A stretch of DNA of 27,273 nucleotides, taken from NCBI GenBank assembly GCA_964598025.1, contig CAZRAU010000035.1, forward strand, positions 1 to 27,273, in the 5' to 3' direction. The translations under genes were made by a program, and so were the position numbers. Source of the stretch: JALGWN01 sp964598025. Its GTDB lineage: Bacteria > Arandabacterota > Arandabacteria > Arandabacterales > Arandabacteraceae. This document shows, in pieces, positions 7,020 through 14,831 of this stretch (positions are counted from its first letter, which is position 1; every line of letters starts with the position of its first letter). The notes under the pieces were generated by a model. The model worked only from the letters and a program-made list of their open reading frames with translations, was not told the DNA's origin and ran no database searches.

Positions 7020-7979
7020 GTGCCTAGTCTCAAAGAACTGTCCAAACGTGAAGACCTGCTGAGTGCAGGTCACCGCGCCTGCGCCGGATGTGCAGCGACC
7101 ATCGTGGCCAGGCAGGTGCTTCTGGCGGCAGGTAAGGACACGGTCGTGGGGTGCGCCACAGGCTGTCTGGAGGTGGTCACCACCATCTTTCCGTATACGG
7201 CCTGGAAGGTGCCCTACATCCATAACGCCTTCGAGAACGTGGCTTCCACGGTGAGCGGTGTCGAGTCCGCATACCGTTCACTCAAGCGTCAGGGCAAGAT
7301 CCACAAGGACATGCGCTTCATAGCGTTCGGAGGCGATGGCGGCACTTACGACATCGGGCTCCAGGCCCTCTCCGGTGCCGCCGAGCGAGGCCACCGCATG
7401 CTCTACGTATGCTACGATAACGAAGCCTATATGAATACCGGTATCCAGCGGTCCAGCGCCACCCCGTTCGGGGCGGCCACATCGACCTGTCCGGCCGGGG
7501 AGGTGATACCGGGCAAGCAGCAGTATCACAAGGATATCACCAAGATAATGGTGGCCCACCGGATCCCATACGTCGCCCAGGCATCGCCCAGCCACTGGAA
7601 CGACCTGGCCCAGAAGGTTGAGAAAGCGCTTGCCAAGGACGGGCCCAGCTTCATAAACGTGCTTTCACCTTGCCACCGGGGATGGCGTTATCCCATGGAG
7701 AAAACCATAGAGATATCCAAGCTGGCCGTGGATACATGCTTCTGGCCTCTCTACGAGTTTGATGAGGGGACGTGGCGCATAACCTATACGCCCAAGGAGA
7801 AGCTTCCCCTGAGCGCCTGGACGGACAGACAGGGCCGCTTCTCACATTTCAAGGATCATCCGGAGCTTCTGAAGCTCGCCCAGGAGGAAGTCGACCGGCG
7901 CTGGCGCGAGATCCAGACGCTGGCCGGTATCGGTAATCTCTGCGAGATGAAGTGTGACGAAGATAAGGCTTCGAATTGA
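7020..7979 (+). CDS. porB: 2-oxoacid (pyruvate):ferredoxin oxidoreductase, beta subunit
   Basis: A protein of 319 residues that binds the thiamine diphosphate phosphate groups and one [4Fe-4S] cluster. Cluster cysteines appear in HRACAGCAA and GCATGCLEV, with another in SPCHRGW. The thiamine-magnesium motif is GDGGTYDIGLQAL... ending in YDNEAYMNTG. The final 20 residues add two more cysteines/acidic residues (NLCEMKCDED). The GTG at 7020 is preceded by AGGAGG (7008-7014 region). The stop overlaps the TTG start of pgpA. With gamma, delta and alpha it makes a complete POR, a main source of low-potential electrons in anaerobes. Confidence 0.95.
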   Translation: MPSLKELSKREDLLSAGHRACAGCAATIVARQVLLAAGKDTVVGCATGCLEVVTTIFPYTAWKVPYIHNAFENVASTVSGVESAYRSLKRQGKIHKDMRFIAFGGDGGTYDIGLQALSGAAERGHRMLYVCYDNEAYMNTGIQRSSATPFGAATSTCPAGEVIPGKQQYHKDITKIMVAHRIPYVAQASPSHWNDLAQKVEKALAKDGPSFINVLSPCHRGWRYPMEKTIEISKLAVDTCFWPLYEFDEGTWRITYTPKEKLPLSAWTDRQGRFSHFKDHPELLKLAQEEVDRRWREIQTLAGIGNLCEMKCDEDKASN

Positions 7980-8455
7980 AAAGGACCCTTGCCGACAAAC
8001 TGGCGACGTTGATCGGTACGGCGGTCTATTCAGGTTACTTTCCGCTGTTCCCGGGGACCGTGGGAGCCGCTGCCGGTGTGGTGCTCTACCTTATTCTGGT
8101 AAGGCTGGGTGTGCTCTCGGTCGGGAATGCAACCGGCTGGATCGTCTCGGTCGGGATGGTCTTCGTCTTGGGTGTCGCCTCGGCCCACAGGTGCGAGACC
8201 CTCTTCGGACCGGATGACAAACGGATAGTTGTGGACGAGGTCTGGGGTATGCTGGTGTCGTTATATGCACTCCCTTTCACCTGGACCTGGATCCTGGCTG
8301 CGTTCCTGGTCTTCCGCTTGTTCGATATCGTGAAACCCTTTCCGGGCAGACGCGCCGAGAAGATAGGGGGCGGTCTCGCGATCATGCTGGATGACGGTAT
8401 CGCCGGGGTCTATACTGCCGCCGTGCTTCATCTGTTCAGGCTTGTCACAGGATAG
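7976..8455 (+). CDS. pgpA: Phosphatidylglycerophosphatase A
   Basis: A membrane phosphatase of 159 residues that dephosphorylates phosphatidylglycerophosphate to phosphatidylglycerol. Conserved segments are SGYFPLFPGTVGAAAG near residue 20, the acidic DEVWGMLVSL, and FRLFDIVKPFPGRRAEKIGGGLAIMLDDGIAG. Three to four hydrophobic segments fit an integral inner-membrane protein. The TTG at 7976 overlaps the porB stop (TTGA) and gives the standard protein start. It shows that the cell makes ordinary bacterial glycerol-3-phosphate phospholipids, which matters for interpreting the archaeal-type lipid genes 7 kb downstream. Confidence 0.93.
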   Translation: MKRTLADKLATLIGTAVYSGYFPLFPGTVGAAAGVVLYLILVRLGVLSVGNATGWIVSVGMVFVLGVASAHRCETLFGPDDKRIVVDEVWGMLVSLYALPFTWTWILAAFLVFRLFDIVKPFPGRRAEKIGGGLAIMLDDGIAGVYTAAVLHLFRLVTG

Positions 8456-8461
8456 ACGACG

Positions 8462-9703
8462 ATGCAGGCGAACATCCTGACTGTCGGCGATGAGATCGTA
8501 AGCGGCTATGTCGCGGACACAAACGCCTTCTATCTGGCCGGCAGGCTCTCCGAACTCGGAATAGGCGTCCGGCGCATGTCCAGTGTAGGGGATGATGTCG
8601 CCCGGATGTGCGGCGAGATCCGGTCTGCGCTGGCTGATGCGGACCTGGTGTTCATAACCGGGGGACTGGGGCCTACCGAGGATGATCTCACCAAGCAGGC
8701 TGTTGCGCGGGCGGTGGGAAGAAAGCTCGTTGTCGACAGGGAACTCCATACCAGGCTCGCCGAAAGGGGCAAGGGCGGTAGCCCTGTCTCGCCCCAAGCG
8801 GTGGAAGCTCTCGCGCTGGTCCCGGAAGGGGCCTCCACCATAGGCAATCCTGTCGGGGCCGCTGTCGGCCTGGATATCAAGCACGAAGGGCGGCGGCTTT
8901 TCGTATTGCCGGGGGTACCGCGCGAGATGAAATCCATATTCGAGGGCGCGATCGTGCGCCTTCTCAAGGACATGCCCAGAGACGAGGTTTCAGGCACGAG
9001 GATAATAAAAACCACCGGCATCCGCGAGTCCGAGATCGCAGCCGCTCTGGGTCCGGCGGCCGGGAATCTCCCCGTGCGTCTGGGGTACCTTCCCGGACCG
9101 GAGGGTGTCGATCTTCGGCTGACCGCAGTCGGGGCCGACCCGGGCGCAGTGGCCGGCATGCTGGACGAAGCTGCGGGGAAGATCCTTCCCTTGATCGGGG
9201 CCCATGCGTTTTCGGCAGCCGGCGAGGATATCAATCTGGTTGTAGCCAATGCCCTGATGGAGCGCGCCATCACACTTGCCGTGGCCGAATCCTGCACCGG
9301 AGGCCTGATCGGCCATCTCCTTACGCAGGTGGCAGGCATATCCGCCTGCCTGGACATGGTGATAGTGTCATACAGCAACAGGGCGAAGGCGGAGAATCTG
9401 GGGGTTGACGCCAAGCTCATAGAAGCTCATGGGGCGGTGAGCCGCGAAGTCGCCGAAGCGATGGCCGAGGGTGTGAAACGGCTTGCCGGCACCGGTTTGG
9501 GGCTCTCCACCACCGGGATTGCCGGCCCCTCGGGGGCCACCCGGACCAAGCCCGTGGGGCTTGTGTACGTAGGACTAGCGCACGCGGAAGGCTGTACCAT
9601 AAGCGAGCGCGTCTTTCCCGGCAACAGAGACATCGTAAAACGTAAGGCGGCGGTGCACGCTCTGGACATGATAAGACTGCATCTGGTGAGCGGAAAGGCA
9701 TGA
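8462..9703 (+). CDS. cinA: CinA: competence/damage-inducible protein with nicotinamide-nucleotide amidase domain
   Basis: A protein of 413 residues with two domains. The N-terminal part is MoaB/MogA-like (about 1-170): GDEIVSGYVADTNAFYLAG, TGGLGPTEDDLTKQAVA and FVLPGVPREM; in the family this half has ADP-ribose pyrophosphatase activity. The C-terminal part (about 255-410) is the PncC amidase that recycles nicotinamide mononucleotide, with AVAESCTGGLIGHLLTQVAG and TGIAGPSGATRTKPVGLVYVG. Full length for the family. It follows pgpA by 6 nt and overlaps thpR by ATGA. The order pgpA-cinA-thpR-recA is common in many bacteria. Confidence 0.95.
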   Translation: MQANILTVGDEIVSGYVADTNAFYLAGRLSELGIGVRRMSSVGDDVARMCGEIRSALADADLVFITGGLGPTEDDLTKQAVARAVGRKLVVDRELHTRLAERGKGGSPVSPQAVEALALVPEGASTIGNPVGAAVGLDIKHEGRRLFVLPGVPREMKSIFEGAIVRLLKDMPRDEVSGTRIIKTTGIRESEIAAALGPAAGNLPVRLGYLPGPEGVDLRLTAVGADPGAVAGMLDEAAGKILPLIGAHAFSAAGEDINLVVANALMERAITLAVAESCTGGLIGHLLTQVAGISACLDMVIVSYSNRAKAENLGVDAKLIEAHGAVSREVAEAMAEGVKRLAGTGLGLSTTGIAGPSGATRTKPVGLVYVGLAHAEGCTISERVFPGNRDIVKRKAAVHALDMIRLHLVSGKA

Positions 9704-10296
9704 CCTTGGAGATGCTCAGAGCCTTCATCGCAGTTCCGGCTTCAGACGAAGTCAGGCGCCTGGTCAAGCAAGCGGTAGGGAGCCTGAGGTGGGTTGGGGC
9801 GAATGTGAAATGGGTGGAGCCGGACAACGTCCACATCACGGTCAAGTTTCTGGGTAACATCCCGCAGGCGGATGTGGACAAGCTCGGTCCGGCGCTCCAT
9901 GAAGCACTTCGGAGCACCGGCGGTTTCGACATCACCATCGGGAAGGCGGGCACCTTTCCCGGTGGGGACAAGGCCCCCCGGGTTGTGTGGCTTGGACTTG
10001 GAGAGGGTTTCGAAGCCCTCAAAGAGGTGGCCCTGAAGGTGGAGGAAGCGTGCGCCGGCCTGGGTTTCGAGCGCGAGGCAAGACCTTTCAAAGCGCACCT
10101 CACCATCGGAAGAGTACGCAGGGGGTCGGGGAAACTTCGGGAGCTCGCCGAGGCGGTCGCCGGTGTTGAATTTAAACCCTTGAAACTTAAGGTGGATCGA
10201 GTTAATCTGACCAGAAGCAGGCTTAGCCCCCGTGGGCCTACCTATACAGTTCTCGAGAGCATAGCTCTCAAAGATGCGAAGGGGGGGTTGGGTTAA
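9700..10296 (+). CDS. thpR: RNA 2',3'-cyclic phosphodiesterase (2'-5' RNA ligase family)
   Basis: A protein of 198 residues of the 2H phosphoesterase superfamily, which opens RNA 2',3'-cyclic phosphates and was first described as a 2'-5' RNA ligase. Both catalytic motifs are present: VHITVKFLG with His45 and AHLTIGRVR with His133. The early LRAFIAVPASDEV is typical. The ATG at 9700 overlaps the cinA stop; a second ATG at 9712 is possible and would fit the family start (MLRAFIAVP) as well. The stop overlaps the recA start (TAATG at 10294-10298). Confidence 0.93.
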   Translation: MTLEMLRAFIAVPASDEVRRLVKQAVGSLRWVGANVKWVEPDNVHITVKFLGNIPQADVDKLGPALHEALRSTGGFDITIGKAGTFPGGDKAPRVVWLGLGEGFEALKEVALKVEEACAGLGFEREARPFKAHLTIGRVRRGSGKLRELAEAVAGVEFKPLKLKVDRVNLTRSRLSPRGPTYTVLESIALKDAKGGLG

Positions 10297-11357
10297 TGGT
10301 TCCGAAAGGCAAGGCTAAGCAAGTGGTGGAACCGGCCGGCGACAAAGCCGGCGGCAAGGCAAAAGCGCTTGATATGACTATCTCGCAGATAGAGCGACAG
10401 TTCGGAAAGGGCGCGATCATGCGGTTGGGTGAGGGAGCCTCCTGCGCCGAGATAGGCATCATACCCACCGGCTCGATTGGATTGGATAGCGCGCTGGGGG
10501 TCGGGGGACTGCCCAGGGGCAGGATCGTGGAGATCTACGGTCCGGAGTCATCGGGCAAGACCACGCTTGTGCTGCATGTAATTGCCAACGCTCAGAGGCG
10601 TGGAGGTCTGGCGGCGTTTGTCGACGCAGAACACGCCCTCGACCCGACCTATGCCGGAAATCTCGGCGTGGATATCGACAACCTGTTGGTCTCGCAACCG
10701 GATACCGGCGAGCAGGCGCTCGAGATCACCGACATGCTGGTGCGAAGCGGCACCATGGACGTTGTCGCCATCGATTCGGTGGCCGCCCTTGTGCCCAGGG
10801 CCGAGATAGACGGTGAAATGGGAGAGAGCCAGATAGGCCTGCAGGCGAGGCTGATGTCCCAGGCCTTGAGGAAACTGGCCGGAAGCATAAGCAAGTCCAG
10901 AACCTGCGTCGTATTCGTCAACCAGATCAGAATGAAAATCGGTGTCATGTTCGGCAATCCCGAGACCACCTCGGGAGGACGGGCTCTCAAGTTCTATGCT
11001 TCCGTGAGATTGGATATCCGCAGGATCGGTTCCATCAAGGACGGTGAAGAGATCGTGGGCAACCGGACCAGGGTCAAGGTTGTCAAGAACAAGGTCGCAC
11101 CGCCCTTCCGGACTGCTGAGTTCGACATCCTATATGGAACAGGGATCTCGCGTGAGGCCGAACTGATAGACCTCGGGGTCGACCGGAACATAATAGAGAA
11201 GTCGGGCACCTGGTATGCTCTGGGCAAGGAGCGGTTGGGTCAGGGCAAGGATAATTCCAGGAAGTATCTGTCTGAGAATCCGGACATCGCAAGTGAGATC
11301 GAGGCGAAGATCAGAGAGGCAATGGAACTCCCGTCGCCGGCGACCGCCGACAAATGA
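10296..11357 (+). CDS. recA: Recombinase RecA
   Basis: A protein of 353 residues, the strand-exchange ATPase of homologous recombination and the SOS coprotease. Walker A is GPESSGKTT at 82-90, with MRLGE, FVDAEHALDP, the L1/L2 regions and VFVNQIRMKIGVMFGNPETTSGGRALKFY all intact and no intein. The N-terminus has a basic, lysine- and glycine-rich extension of about 25 residues before the conserved DMTISQIERQFGKGAIM. There is no separate promoter gap: it overlaps thpR, and I saw no LexA-type palindrome just upstream, so SOS control, if any, must act further up. Confidence 0.98.
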   Translation: MVPKGKAKQVVEPAGDKAGGKAKALDMTISQIERQFGKGAIMRLGEGASCAEIGIIPTGSIGLDSALGVGGLPRGRIVEIYGPESSGKTTLVLHVIANAQRRGGLAAFVDAEHALDPTYAGNLGVDIDNLLVSQPDTGEQALEITDMLVRSGTMDVVAIDSVAALVPRAEIDGEMGESQIGLQARLMSQALRKLAGSISKSRTCVVFVNQIRMKIGVMFGNPETTSGGRALKFYASVRLDIRRIGSIKDGEEIVGNRTRVKVVKNKVAPPFRTAEFDILYGTGISREAELIDLGVDRNIIEKSGTWYALGKERLGQGKDNSRKYLSENPDIASEIEAKIREAMELPSPATADK

Positions 11358-11358
11358 A

Positions 11359-12030
11359 ATGACTTTGCTTGAGTCTTCACCCGTGGTATCCCGCATGGAA
11401 AGGGTTCCCAGAAAAGGGGAATACCTGGTTGTATTTTCCGACGGTACCGAAATAAGAATCCTCAAAGAGCATTTCCCGGGGTCCGGGATCGAGGAGGGTG
11501 CAAGCTTAAGCCGGGACCGAATCAGAGAACTGGATTCGGTCTATAAGTATGCCAGGGCCAGGACAGCCGCCTTGCGGCTACTGAAGGTGAGGCCGAGGAC
11601 TGAGCTTGAGCTCGGGCGCCGTTTCAAAGCACTCGGGACGGACCGGCAGGTCGCGGGGAGGGTAGTGGCCGATCTCAAGGCTGAAGGCCTGATCGATGAC
11701 CGGCTGTTCGCCAGGCTATGGGTCGAAGAGAAAGTCCAGCGCGGCGATTGCGGAAGGGTCCGCATAAGCCGTGACCTCGAAGCCAAGGGCATTGAGCGTG
11801 GTGTGGTGACCGAAGAACTGAGGGCGGTCCTGAGTGATGCGAAAGAGGCCGATCTGGCCGGCCGGTTGGCGCTGAAGAAGATGGGACGGCTCCGCGGCAC
11901 CGCCGGGCGGGAGGCACGGCGGAAGGTTTATGCGTACCTTCTGCGGCGGGGCTTCACCTCCGACGCGGCATCCGAGGGGACGAGAGCAGCATTGGAGCTT
12001 GCAGGCAGGACGGATGAAGATGAAATCTGA
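11359..12030 (+). CDS. recX: Regulatory protein RecX
   Basis: A protein of about 223 residues that binds and inhibits RecA filaments. Repeated three-helix units are visible: ALRLLKVRPRTELELGRRFKALG, then VVADLKAEGLIDDRLFARLWVEEK, and later RKVYAYLLRRGFTSDAASE. The N-terminal 55 residues (YLVVFSDGTEIRILKEHF) form the extra beta segment seen in long RecX proteins. The ATG at 11359 lies one base after the recA stop; ATG 11395 is an alternative. The 3' end overlaps alaS by 17 nt. The recA-recX pairing confirms the call. Confidence 0.9.
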   Translation: MTLLESSPVVSRMERVPRKGEYLVVFSDGTEIRILKEHFPGSGIEEGASLSRDRIRELDSVYKYARARTAALRLLKVRPRTELELGRRFKALGTDRQVAGRVVADLKAEGLIDDRLFARLWVEEKVQRGDCGRVRISRDLEAKGIERGVVTEELRAVLSDAKEADLAGRLALKKMGRLRGTAGREARRKVYAYLLRRGFTSDAASEGTRAALELAGRTDEDEI

Positions 12031-14641
12031 CGACCTGAGACGAGCGTTTCTCGAATACTTCAGGGAGCGTGGGCACACCGTGGTGCCGAGCGCATCGCTG
12101 GTACCGGAAGGCGATCCTACGCTGCTTTTCAACATTGCAGGCATGGTGCAATTCAAGCAGTTCTATGCATCCAAGGGGTCGATCCCCTTCACCAGGGCGG
12201 CCTCGGTCCAGAAGTGTCTCAGGGCCATGGACCTCGATGAAGTCGGCCGCACCATAAAACACCATACCTTCTTCGAGATGCTCGGTAATTTCAGTTTCGG
12301 TGACTACTTCAAAGAGGAAGCCATAGAGTGGGGATGGGATTTTCTTACCAGGGTGGTGGGCTTGCCTGTGGACAGGCTCTTCGTGACGATATACCTGGAC
12401 GACGATGAGAGCGGGGAGCTGTGGAGGACCCGTATAGGAGTGCCGGCCGAGAAGATATTTCGCCTGGGCAAGGAGGACAATTTCTGGGGCCCTGCGGGTT
12501 CGACCGGTGCTTGCGGACCATGCTCGGAGATCCACTTCGACCTGGGCGAGGGCATGGGATGCGGCAAACCGGACTGCTCGCCCGCATGTTCGTGCGACCG
12601 CTTCGTGGAGGTGTGGAACCTGGTTTTCCCGCAGTTCTATCAGGAAGCCGACGGAAGCCTGCGCCCCCTCGAGCGCAAGGGTGTTGATACCGGCATGGGG
12701 CTCGAACGGCTCGCCCTGGTCGCCCAGGGTGTGGGCTCGACCTTTGAAACCGATCTGCTGAAGTCGCTGGTGGAATTCGTCAAGCGTGACGCCGGACTCG
12801 ATCCTCGTGACACTTCGATGGAAGTGTCCGTGCGCGTGATTGCCGACCATGCGCGGGCGCTCTGCTTCGCGATCTCGGAGGGCGTACTGCCTTCCAACGA
12901 GGGCCGCGGCTACGTGGTGCGTAGAATCTTAAGACGTGCGGTGGTGAAGGGGTTGGAGCTGGGGATCGAAGAGGCCTTTCTTTTCAGGGTCGCCGGCAAA
13001 GTGATCGACATAATGCGCGGCGCCTATCCGGAGCTCGCTGAGAACCAGGAGAAGATAGCTCTTATCATCAAGTCCGATGAGGAACGTTTCGAAAGAACGC
13101 TCTCGCGCGGCATGGCGATCTTCAAGGATGCCCTCAAGCGTCTCGCGTCCGACGAAGAGACCACCGTGCCGGGAGAGGTGGTTTTCAAGCTCTATGATAC
13201 CTATGGCTTCCCGGTTGAGATCACTCAGGAGCTTGCCGGGGCGGGAGGCTTCGATATCGATCTCGACGGCTTCGAGCGCGAGATGGAAGACCAGCGCGAA
13301 AGGGCCAGGCAGGCAAGCAAGATCGGAAAGGACGCCGAGGTGGTTGAGGAGATCGCTGCTGCTCCGGACACTTTTGTGGGATATGAGAGCCTTGAAATCC
13401 CCACGGTCATCACCTCGATTGCGCCGGCCGCGGGTGCGGAGAGGGAGGCCGAAGCCGGCCGGGAGATGGATCTGGAACTGGAGCGAACGCCTTTCTACCC
13501 CGAAGGCGGCGGCCAGGTGGGCGATGTCGGCAGCATAGTGGGCAATAACGGCAGAGCTACGGTGGCCCACGTGAAGTTGCTGGGGGGAGGCCGGATAACG
13601 CATCGGGTGAAGTTGGAGCAGGGCACGCTCGGCCCGGGTGACGGCGTCGTCGCCAAGGTCGATGTCGATCGCAGAAAAGCCACCCAGCGCAACCACACTG
13701 CGACCCACTTGCTTCAGAGTGCCCTGAGGTCGGTCCTGGGAGGTCATGTCAGGCAGTCCGGTTCCATGGTCGCACCCGACCATCTCCGCTTCGACTTCAC
13801 GCACTACGAACCCATGACGGACGAAGAGATCCGTACGATCGAAGATATCGTCAATGCCAAGATACTCCGGAACATCACGGTCAGTACGGCCGTCGAGGCC
13901 TTCGAGGACGCCAGGGCACGCGGGGCCATTGCGCTCTTCGGGGACAAGTACGGTCAGCGGGTGAGGGTGGTCGAGATAGAGGACGCCAGCTGCGAACTCT
14001 GCGGAGGGACCCACGTCGGAGCCACCGGTGAGATCGGGGGATTCAGAGTAACGTCGGAATCGGGAATAGCCGCCGGGGTGAGGCGAATAGAGGCGGTTAC
14101 GGGTTTCACGTTGATACGGGCAGCGAGGGACGCCGACCGGGAACTGTCGGAGCTCTCTTCGATCCTCAGGGTGCCGGCACGCGACCTGGAGGACGGTGCC
14201 CGGAAGGCCATGGAGAAGATGAAGGTTCTTGAGAAGGAAGTCTCCGAGCTTCGCGAGCAGATGGCGGGCGGCGAGGTCGACCGCATCATAAAACGGGCCA
14301 CGGAGGTTGACGGCATCACGGTCGCCGCCTCCCGGGTCGATGTTGCCGGCGTCGAATTGCTCAAGCGCCTTGCGGACAGGGTAAAGGAGAAACTCCCCGG
14401 CGGCGTCGTGTGTGTCGGCAGTGCAAGCGGCGACCGCGTATACATAGTAGTCAGCGTCGATACCTCTCTGGTCGAGGAAAAGGGCATCAAGGCATCGGCG
14501 ATTGCCAAGAAGATGGGTGAGTTTGTGGGGGGGAGGGGCGGCGGCAAAGCCACCTTTGCCCAGGCCGGCGGAAAAGAGCCGGATAAGCTGGATGAGGCTA
14601 TCGGGCGCTGTGCGGAGGTCGTGGCCGGCCTTGTCAAGTAG
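12014..14641 (+). CDS. alaS: Alanyl-tRNA synthetase
   Basis: A protein of 875 residues, of standard length. The catalytic domain begins at DDLRRAFLEYFRERGHTVVPSASLVPEGD with motif 1-like NIAGMVQFK; a cysteine-rich insert (about residues 170-200, CGPCSEIHFD ... CSPACSCDR) is present. The editing domain carries the zinc-type site H561-x3-H565 (NHTATHLL) and C663-x3-H667 (CGGTH). A coiled coil and the C-Ala domain (GGRGGGKATFAQAGG) close the protein. The ATG at 12014 (or 12020) overlaps recX; the upstream open frame is recX read in another frame. recA-recX-alaS is a conserved order. Its last 11 nt overlap a TTG start for the ferredoxin gene, so the lipid cassette is physically coupled to alaS. 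Confidence 0.97.
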   Translation: MKMKSDDLRRAFLEYFRERGHTVVPSASLVPEGDPTLLFNIAGMVQFKQFYASKGSIPFTRAASVQKCLRAMDLDEVGRTIKHHTFFEMLGNFSFGDYFKEEAIEWGWDFLTRVVGLPVDRLFVTIYLDDDESGELWRTRIGVPAEKIFRLGKEDNFWGPAGSTGACGPCSEIHFDLGEGMGCGKPDCSPACSCDRFVEVWNLVFPQFYQEADGSLRPLERKGVDTGMGLERLALVAQGVGSTFETDLLKSLVEFVKRDAGLDPRDTSMEVSVRVIADHARALCFAISEGVLPSNEGRGYVVRRILRRAVVKGLELGIEEAFLFRVAGKVIDIMRGAYPELAENQEKIALIIKSDEERFERTLSRGMAIFKDALKRLASDEETTVPGEVVFKLYDTYGFPVEITQELAGAGGFDIDLDGFEREMEDQRERARQASKIGKDAEVVEEIAAAPDTFVGYESLEIPTVITSIAPAAGAEREAEAGREMDLELERTPFYPEGGGQVGDVGSIVGNNGRATVAHVKLLGGGRITHRVKLEQGTLGPGDGVVAKVDVDRRKATQRNHTATHLLQSALRSVLGGHVRQSGSMVAPDHLRFDFTHYEPMTDEEIRTIEDIVNAKILRNITVSTAVEAFEDARARGAIALFGDKYGQRVRVVEIEDASCELCGGTHVGATGEIGGFRVTSESGIAAGVRRIEAVTGFTLIRAARDADRELSELSSILRVPARDLEDGARKAMEKMKVLEKEVSELREQMAGGEVDRIIKRATEVDGITVAASRVDVAGVELLKRLADRVKEKLPGGVVCVGSASGDRVYIVVSVDTSLVEEKGIKASAIAKKMGEFVGGRGGGKATFAQAGGKEPDKLDEAIGRCAEVVAGLVK

Positions 14642-14831
14642 CGAATCCAAACCCGACAGATCCGGATTCAGGTGTATCTGGAAGTGCGGGATCTGTGTGT
14701 CCGTTTGTCCGGAGAACGCCATATCCCATGGTTCTGAGATCTTCGCCATAGACGAGACGGTATGTTCGAAGTGTCTCTCGTGTGTCAGGACCTGCCCGGC
14801 CGGAGTCATCGAGGAGGATCTCGTTGCCTGA
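14631..14831 (+). CDS. Small 2x[4Fe-4S] ferredoxin, partner of geranylgeranyl reductase
   Basis: A 66-residue ferredoxin. Second cluster motif is canonical, C45-x2-C48-x2-C51-x3-C55-P. The first is C15-x3-C19-x2-C22-x3-C26-P (sequence RCIWKCGICVSVCP), one residue longer than usual between the first two cysteines. The only sensible start is TTG at 14631, inside the end of alaS, with GGAGG at 14614-14618. It overlaps the reductase gene by 8 nt. A ferredoxin gene adjacent to GGR and needed for full reduction of archaeal lipids is known from Methanosarcina acetivorans, so here it is inferred to donate electrons to the next gene's product. Nothing else in the operon position explains it. Confidence 0.88.
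   Translation: MSSSESKPDRSGFRCIWKCGICVSVCPENAISHGSEIFAIDETVCSKCLSCVRTCPAGVIEEDLVA

Noticed and set aside
10140..10296. Search for a LexA/SOS box before recA
   Set aside because: No GAAC-N4-GTTC or CTGT-N8-ACAG palindrome was found close to the start, and recA overlaps thpR, so a dedicated operator here is unlikely.
11215..11358. Longer RecX starting inside recA
   Set aside because: The upstream part is recA in another frame; ATG 11359 directly after the recA stop gives the usual RecX length.
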